A stretch of 56,020 nt of DNA from Mesorhizobium alhagi CCNWXJ12-2 (GTDB lineage Bacteria > Pseudomonadota > Alphaproteobacteria > Rhizobiales > Rhizobiaceae): contig NZ_AHAM01000262.1 of NCBI RefSeq assembly GCF_000236565.1, forward strand, positions 1 to 56,020, given 5' to 3'. The position numbers were made by a program, and so were the translations under genes. The notes below the pieces were generated by a model. It was given only the letters and a program-made list of their open reading frames with translations, did no database searches and had not been told where the DNA came from. Shown here in pieces: positions 51,773 to 56,020 of this stretch. Numbering within the stretch: the stretch's first letter is position 1; each line of letters starts with the position of its first letter.

Positions 51773-54700
51773 TCATACCGTCAACCCAGAGATGATTTGG
51801 GCGGCGTCGTTGCTCAGGGTCGGACCTTCCTCGGTGATCAGAAGCTGACCTGGAAACCAGCGCTCGTACCAAGCGCGCTTGCGTTTCCATTCATCGGCGT
51901 AGTCGGTGAGGTCCAGACGACCGAGATGTTCCCAAAAGGACGTTCTGCCACGCCAGACTACGGTAAAATCGGGCAGTCTTAGCGTTCCGTCTCCTGCAAA
52001 GAGCGGCTGCTCATACAGGAAGGGAATTTCCCGCTCATGGAGCAGGTTGGCGATGATCACCTCGGATTTCGAGCGAAGCATGTCGCCGCTCAGGGCTTCA
52101 TGGATCTTGCCGGCTTCATACCACCCTCGTCGATCGCTCAGCGCGGCCTTGGCCACGTGGGGCGCGAAAAGCGAGGAATTGATCTGCGGCGTCTGAGCGT
52201 TCTCTCGCCGCCGCGCATCGAGCAGGCTGTTGACGTCGCGCTCGATCAGCAGCGTGCAATGGCGGCTGGCGCGCGTGAGAGCCGTGTAGACCAGTTCGGC
52301 CGACAGCGGCCGTTTTCCGCTGGCGGGTACGATGACGAAGGTGTGCGCGAACTCGCTGCCCTGCGCTTTGTGAATCGACACGGCGTAGGCGAGTTCCAGG
52401 TTTTCTTCCACGCTCTCGCTGCGCTTGTATTTGCCGCCATGCGGCACGTCTTTGCCGTATCCAACGGTAATTCCGGGCTTTCGCGTGAACTGCACGGCAA
52501 AGCGCTTGAGACGGGGCCCGTAGCCCGATCTTACGGTTTTCCAGAGATCGCGGCTCTCGAAACCGAAAGCCTGAACCATCCCGATTTCGCCGTTGAAGAC
52601 TTCCACCTGACGCTTCTCTCGTGTGGAGGCGTCGTACGCCCAAATCGGATTTGATTTTGGCCGGTTTCGATACTGGATCACCTTGTCGGTCAGGGTGATG
52701 CCATCGAGCGCGCCGATCTTGGAAACGATGCCTTTCGAGATGCGTGTCTGGCAGGCCTCGTTCAGCGCCTCTACGCCGTGTAGTTCACCCCGGTGCGGGG
52801 TCAGTATCTGAAATGCGGTCGGGTCATCTTCGAGCGCCGCCCGCCAGACCTGGTGAGGCGGCCTGCCTTCCTCAGACGACGGTTCCTTCATCTTCGCCTC
52901 TACCGCATCGATGAGAAGCGAGGCGAGCTTCGCCGGATCATCCCAGAACAGGACGTCCAGATCGCGGTCGACCGCACCGCCGGCGTGGATTCGTTCGACC
53001 AGCAGCTCCTGGTCAGGTCGCGTCGATAAATCGGCGTCGCCATCGGTCTTGTCCTCGTCGTCGACGACGAAAAGCTCCGACAGCGCGATGATCGCGCTTC
53101 CCTTGCCCTCGACCTTGTTCAGAAGCTGGCGCAGATTGAGCTTCAGCCGCCCAAGATTGTCAGGGTAGCGCGAAGCGAGCCACTGGATCACATCCGCGAA
53201 AACCCTGCCGCGGCCAATGGGCGGAAGTTGTCCCGCGTCACCGACGAGGATCAAGCGGCGGACCTGCTGCCAATCGACCGCACGGAACAACGCAGCGGCG
53301 AGCGCCAGATCGAGCATCGACGCCTCGTCGAGCACGAGAGTTCCGACCGAAGCGCGCTTCCCACCATTCCGTTTGAATGTAAGGTTGCCATTCAGCCATC
53401 CGTTGGAGGCCAGGAACGAGTGCACCGTTACCGTGTTCACCCCGCTCAGGGATGCCTTCTCGAAAACCTCCCTGGCTCGGTCGGCGGCTTTGCCGGTGGG
53501 CGCCAGCACCAAGATATTCGCGCCTTCGCCCTCCGAGCGCCGTACGGCTCGGACAAGGGCTTCGATGACGGTCGTCTTTCCCGTGCCGGCGGGGCCGGTG
53601 ACGACGGCGAGCGGACAGCGGAAAAGACGTCCGCAGAGTTCCGCCTGTTCGCTCACCGCTTTTCGATAGTCTTCTCCTCCTTTCGTCGCGAGAATCGTTG
53701 CATCCTTCCAGATCCATGTCAGCCAATCGGCTTGCGTGACTGGACGGCGCAAGTCGATGTCAGGTCTGGAGGTCAAATCGCCGAGGGTGGCGGCGACCCG
53801 GCGTTCGTCCTCGTGGACGGACTTCAGGTAGACGGCCAAATCCGGTTCAATGGCATCGAGCGTCAGAGCACCGGACAGAAATTCCGCGTCGACCTCGAAA
53901 TAGCGTTCGCTGAACTGAGCCTGCTTCCACGCGGGAAGACGGTCCATACGCTGGGCGATCTCGACGACGAGATCTTTGGCGAAACGAAATGTGTGTTTCG
54001 GCTCCGACCATAGGTGCTCCACGCAAAGCGCGCGAAAGCGGCGTTCGTCATTAAACTCCATGCCGGCCAGCGGCTTGCCTCCCACCTCGGGGGACGGCAA
54101 CACCCCCCGGTCGATCGCGCTCCAGGCGATCCGGCCGCCATCATCCACATCGCAATACATCTCCGACAGCAGATAGGGGTTAGCGACGATCTCGTCGGCC
54201 GAGAACGGCAGGCCAGCGGCCGCACGGTCGTCGGACGCAATCGATTTCATGGTTGCAGCCACCAGATCGAAGCGCGGGAGAACGTCGCGAAGAAGCTTGC
54301 GAGCGCCGTCGGGGAGTAGTTTCCAGTTACGAGAAATTCGTTTGCGCTCGGTCGCATCCAGGCGGGCGCTCAGGCTGGTTTCGCGGTCGGTCTCGATCGC
54401 TTCGAATGCGGCTGCATGGGCAATGTCGTGCCCGTCGCGAAGGCAAAGCGTCTTTACACCGTCGATGAGAACCTCGGCGCCCGCGGCTTCCAACGCCCGC
54501 AGCAGTCCTGGATAGAGACCGCGATGCGTCCAGAGATCGGCGATGACCTTCAGCAGCCAAGCCTCGCGAACGCCCCAGTCCTCGCTGGCGTCGCCGATCT
54601 GCCGAAGGAAGCGCACTTTTGCCAGAAATTGCTCAAGCAGACCGATCGCTTCGTCGTCCGATACGTGCTTGGACCCGTATTTGCAGAGGAACGGGTTTTC

Positions 54701-55408
54701 GGGGAAGACCGCGATTTCGGCCAACCGTTCAGGATCGTCGAGATATTTGTGGTAGGGAAGCCGCACGCCTTCTTCCGGATAGGCCGAAGTGATGTCGCGA
54801 GCCCACAACATGCCACCGGCATATTTCTTCGCGGTTTCCGGCTTGACGTTGGTGTAGATCAGTTCCTCGCCGACCTTGCGAATGCGGGAAACGCCGATAA
54901 GCGCGTAGCGAGGCGCCTCGTCTTCCGAGAGCGGATTGGAATAGTTGGCGTAGTAGAAGATCAGATTGCTTCCGCAATCCTCTTCGATCGGCTGTAGGAA
55001 TTTCAGCGTCAGCTCGCGGCGCTTGTCGTTGTCGAGGAACCCTTCCGCCTTCACCTCGTCACCATACATCGCCTCGTAGGGCCAGATGCTCACGGTCGAC
55101 GGCGCAAGCGTCCATTCCCGGCGCTCCAACCCGCCGAAGAAAAAGTCCGGCGGGTTGGAGGCGGCCGGGGCGTCTTCAAGTCCGAACGCGTTGTAGCTGT
55201 AGCAGCAGGGCGGAACATAGCCTTCGATCGTGTTTGCCAGCTTGCCGGCATGCCGACGCTCGATGTCTAGTGCGCGCTCCCGGGCGATCACATCGCCGGG
55301 AAAGGATTTGCACCCGACACAGTAGGTATTGCGCTCCGGCGCCTTGCAGATGGAGCCGTTCCAGCCGTCATTGTGCCAGGCGAGCCTGGCGGTCACATGT
55401 GTCGGCAT
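51773..55408 (-). CDS. RecD-like SF1 helicase with C-terminal nuclease-like domain
   Basis: 1,211 residues; AAGGGGGAA precedes the ATG. N-terminal part with Cys pairs (NTYCVGCKSFPGD; PPCCYSYNAFG) and a large unassigned region; then a RecD/UvrD-type motor: Walker A LAVVTGPAGTGKTTVIEALV (~603), Walker B VGTLVLDEASMLDLAL (~693), LILVGDAGQLPPIGRG, and the UvrD_C_2 motif ELAYAVSIHKAQGSEFAH with VYTALTRASRH. The end (~1105-1190; RSKSEVIIANLLHEREIPFL, LPDFTVVWRGRTSFWEHLG, then Y-x-x-x-W-K-x-K-x-x-W-Y) looks like a PD-(D/E)XK-type nuclease domain with P-D and E-H in place of E-x-K. Confidence 0.85.
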   Translation of the reverse strand: MPTHVTARLAWHNDGWNGSICKAPERNTYCVGCKSFPGDVIARERALDIERRHAGKLANTIEGYVPPCCYSYNAFGLEDAPAASNPPDFFFGGLERREWTLAPSTVSIWPYEAMYGDEVKAEGFLDNDKRRELTLKFLQPIEEDCGSNLIFYYANYSNPLSEDEAPRYALIGVSRIRKVGEELIYTNVKPETAKKYAGGMLWARDITSAYPEEGVRLPYHKYLDDPERLAEIAVFPENPFLCKYGSKHVSDDEAIGLLEQFLAKVRFLRQIGDASEDWGVREAWLLKVIADLWTHRGLYPGLLRALEAAGAEVLIDGVKTLCLRDGHDIAHAAAFEAIETDRETSLSARLDATERKRISRNWKLLPDGARKLLRDVLPRFDLVAATMKSIASDDRAAAGLPFSADEIVANPYLLSEMYCDVDDGGRIAWSAIDRGVLPSPEVGGKPLAGMEFNDERRFRALCVEHLWSEPKHTFRFAKDLVVEIAQRMDRLPAWKQAQFSERYFEVDAEFLSGALTLDAIEPDLAVYLKSVHEDERRVAATLGDLTSRPDIDLRRPVTQADWLTWIWKDATILATKGGEDYRKAVSEQAELCGRLFRCPLAVVTGPAGTGKTTVIEALVRAVRRSEGEGANILVLAPTGKAADRAREVFEKASLSGVNTVTVHSFLASNGWLNGNLTFKRNGGKRASVGTLVLDEASMLDLALAAALFRAVDWQQVRRLILVGDAGQLPPIGRGRVFADVIQWLASRYPDNLGRLKLNLRQLLNKVEGKGSAIIALSELFVVDDEDKTDGDADLSTRPDQELLVERIHAGGAVDRDLDVLFWDDPAKLASLLIDAVEAKMKEPSSEEGRPPHQVWRAALEDDPTAFQILTPHRGELHGVEALNEACQTRISKGIVSKIGALDGITLTDKVIQYRNRPKSNPIWAYDASTREKRQVEVFNGEIGMVQAFGFESRDLWKTVRSGYGPRLKRFAVQFTRKPGITVGYGKDVPHGGKYKRSESVEENLELAYAVSIHKAQGSEFAHTFVIVPASGKRPLSAELVYTALTRASRHCTLLIERDVNSLLDARRRENAQTPQINSSLFAPHVAKAALSDRRGWYEAGKIHEALSGDMLRSKSEVIIANLLHEREIPFLYEQPLFAGDGTLRLPDFTVVWRGRTSFWEHLGRLDLTDYADEWKRKRAWYERWFPGQLLITEEGPTLSNDAAQIISGLTV

Positions 55409-55501
55409 CGTTGTTCCCCCTTGGTCTCTTCCGACCGGTTGTCGAACCGGCGGCCCCTACCCATGCGCGGCGCCGCGTTGATCGCAGCGCCGCTTGTCAC
55501 G

Positions 55502-55807
55502 TCACGCGGTCGCGCGAATGAACGCCTCCGCCCCATCCAGTGCGTTTCTCGCCTTGGACAGCGCCGCCAGCAGAACCGCCGTCTGGCGGCCCGAGAGATA
55601 CGGCCCCGGCGGCGGCAGGAGCTGCGTCGGCGCAGCCTCCACATCGCCGAAGCGATAACCGGTGGCGATTTCACCGATACGACCGCCATTGACGCCGAAC
55701 CAGGCGGCGATGTCATGCTGGCGGTCGCCGCGGGCAATCATGCCCTTGACGAGGGCGGCGTCGTCTTCGGTGAGATAGTGGCCGCTCGGTTGCGCACGCT
55801 GACCCAT
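55502..55807 (-). CDS. Small HTH-like protein
   Basis: 101 residues (MGQRAQPSGHYLTEDDAALV…). LVKGMIARGDRQHDIAAWFG with VNGGRIGEIATGYRFGDV looks like a helix-turn-helix of the kind found in many rhizobial accessory proteins; the Pro-rich LLPPPGPY and a C-terminal helix follow. AGGAGG lies six bases before the ATG, immediately after the preceding gene's TGA, so they are one operon. Probable local regulator. Confidence 0.75.
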   Translation of the reverse strand: MGQRAQPSGHYLTEDDAALVKGMIARGDRQHDIAAWFGVNGGRIGEIATGYRFGDVEAAPTQLLPPPGPYLSGRQTAVLLAALSKARNALDGAEAFIRATA

Positions 55808-55817
55808 GGCATCCTCC

Positions 55818-56020
55818 TCACGCAGCGGCGCGCTTCAGGAGTTCGGTCTCGAACGCGTCGAGCACGAGCTCGTACGAGCCTTCGTTCTTGGCGATCTTGA
55901 GCGGATCGAAGCGGTAGGCGTCGAGGATCACGCGATATTTGCGCACGATCGCGTCCAGGTGCTCGTCGAGAAAGGCCGCCGGCGGCTCCTTCCAGCGGAC
56001 ATGTCCGTTTGCGTCGCGCG
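55818..56020 (-). CDS. C-terminal end of an unidentified protein (runs off the window)
   Basis: Last 66 or so codons: HVRWKEPPAAFLDEHLDAIV, RKYRVILDAYRFDPLKIAKN, EGSYELVLDAFETELLKRAA. Helical and ordered; the family is not recognisable from this end. The TGA is part of the ribosome site (TGAGGAGG) of the next gene, so it belongs to the same operon as the HTH-like and helicase genes. Confidence 0.7.
   Translation of the reverse strand, partial: RDANGHVRWKEPPAAFLDEHLDAIVRKYRVILDAYRFDPLKIAKNEGSYELVLDAFETELLKRAAA

Noticed and set aside
1-56020. CRISPR array
   Set aside because: No set of regularly spaced identical direct repeats of 24-40 bases was seen anywhere in the window.

Overview
The window looks like accessory DNA on a replicon of a Rhizobiales (Hyphomicrobiales) alphaproteobacterium, most likely Mesorhizobium or a close relative. 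Evidence: high G+C, a YejF-type ABC ATPase, a DUF3606 protein, rhizobial-style type III secretion genes, and a rhizobial integrase with an overlapping excisionase-like gene. All calls were made by eye from sequence motifs; no database search was possible.

Layout. (1) 1-1165: backbone, with the 3' end of a yejF-like gene, a DUF3606 gene, and a 3' fragment of tRNA-Pro(CGG) that is probably an attachment-site scar. (2) 1187-2115: debris, comprising a frameshifted integrase tail joined to the tail of a probable Y-family polymerase gene. (3) 2116-3874: two convergent RpiR-family regulators. (4) 4150-31933: a type III secretion (T3SS) island. Reading leftward from about 30.2 kb, one long co-directional run encodes an RhcC1-like secretin N-domain, SctI-like, SctJ, SctK, SctL, SctN, SctO, SctQ, SctR, SctS, SctT, a 57-aa protein, SctD, SctX, SctY, SctV, a Tad/CpaC-type secretin, a CpaD-like lipoprotein, SctU, a 62-aa ORF and finally a giant protein of about 3,487 aa. 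An L,D-transpeptidase and a TadD-like TPR lipoprotein are divergent from it. (5) 31962-35113: an intact integrase whose 3' end is duplicated at 1.2 kb, an overlapping excisionase-like gene, and an XRE / small protein / NYN-nuclease operon. (6) 35.7-46.8 kb: mixed accessory genes (DUF1501, subtilase, cyclase-TPR protein, orphan YcaO, HTH protein, four unknown genes), iteron-like repeats and gene fragments. (7) 47.0-56.0 kb: a leftward operon with a small HTH-like protein, a RecD-like helicase with a nuclease-like tail, and a GHKL-ATPase/SF2-helicase fusion; it resembles a defence or DNA-processing module.

The strongest candidate for an undescribed system is the T3SS with its giant terminal gene. 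The export core is Ysc-like, including the XY-V gene order, but the outer-membrane parts (CpaC-like secretin, CpaD-like lipoprotein, TadD-like pilotin) are Tad-pilus-like. SctU lacks the NPTH self-cleavage motif. No translocator, tip or gatekeeper gene is visible. The last gene encodes a multidomain protein that contains a cholera-toxin-like ADP-ribosyltransferase domain with its catalytic R, T-S and E-D-E residues recognisable, a possible PD-(D/E)XK nuclease-like domain, a long run of short L-T-x-x-Q repeats, hydrophobic segments, and a C-terminal SH3-LysM pair.
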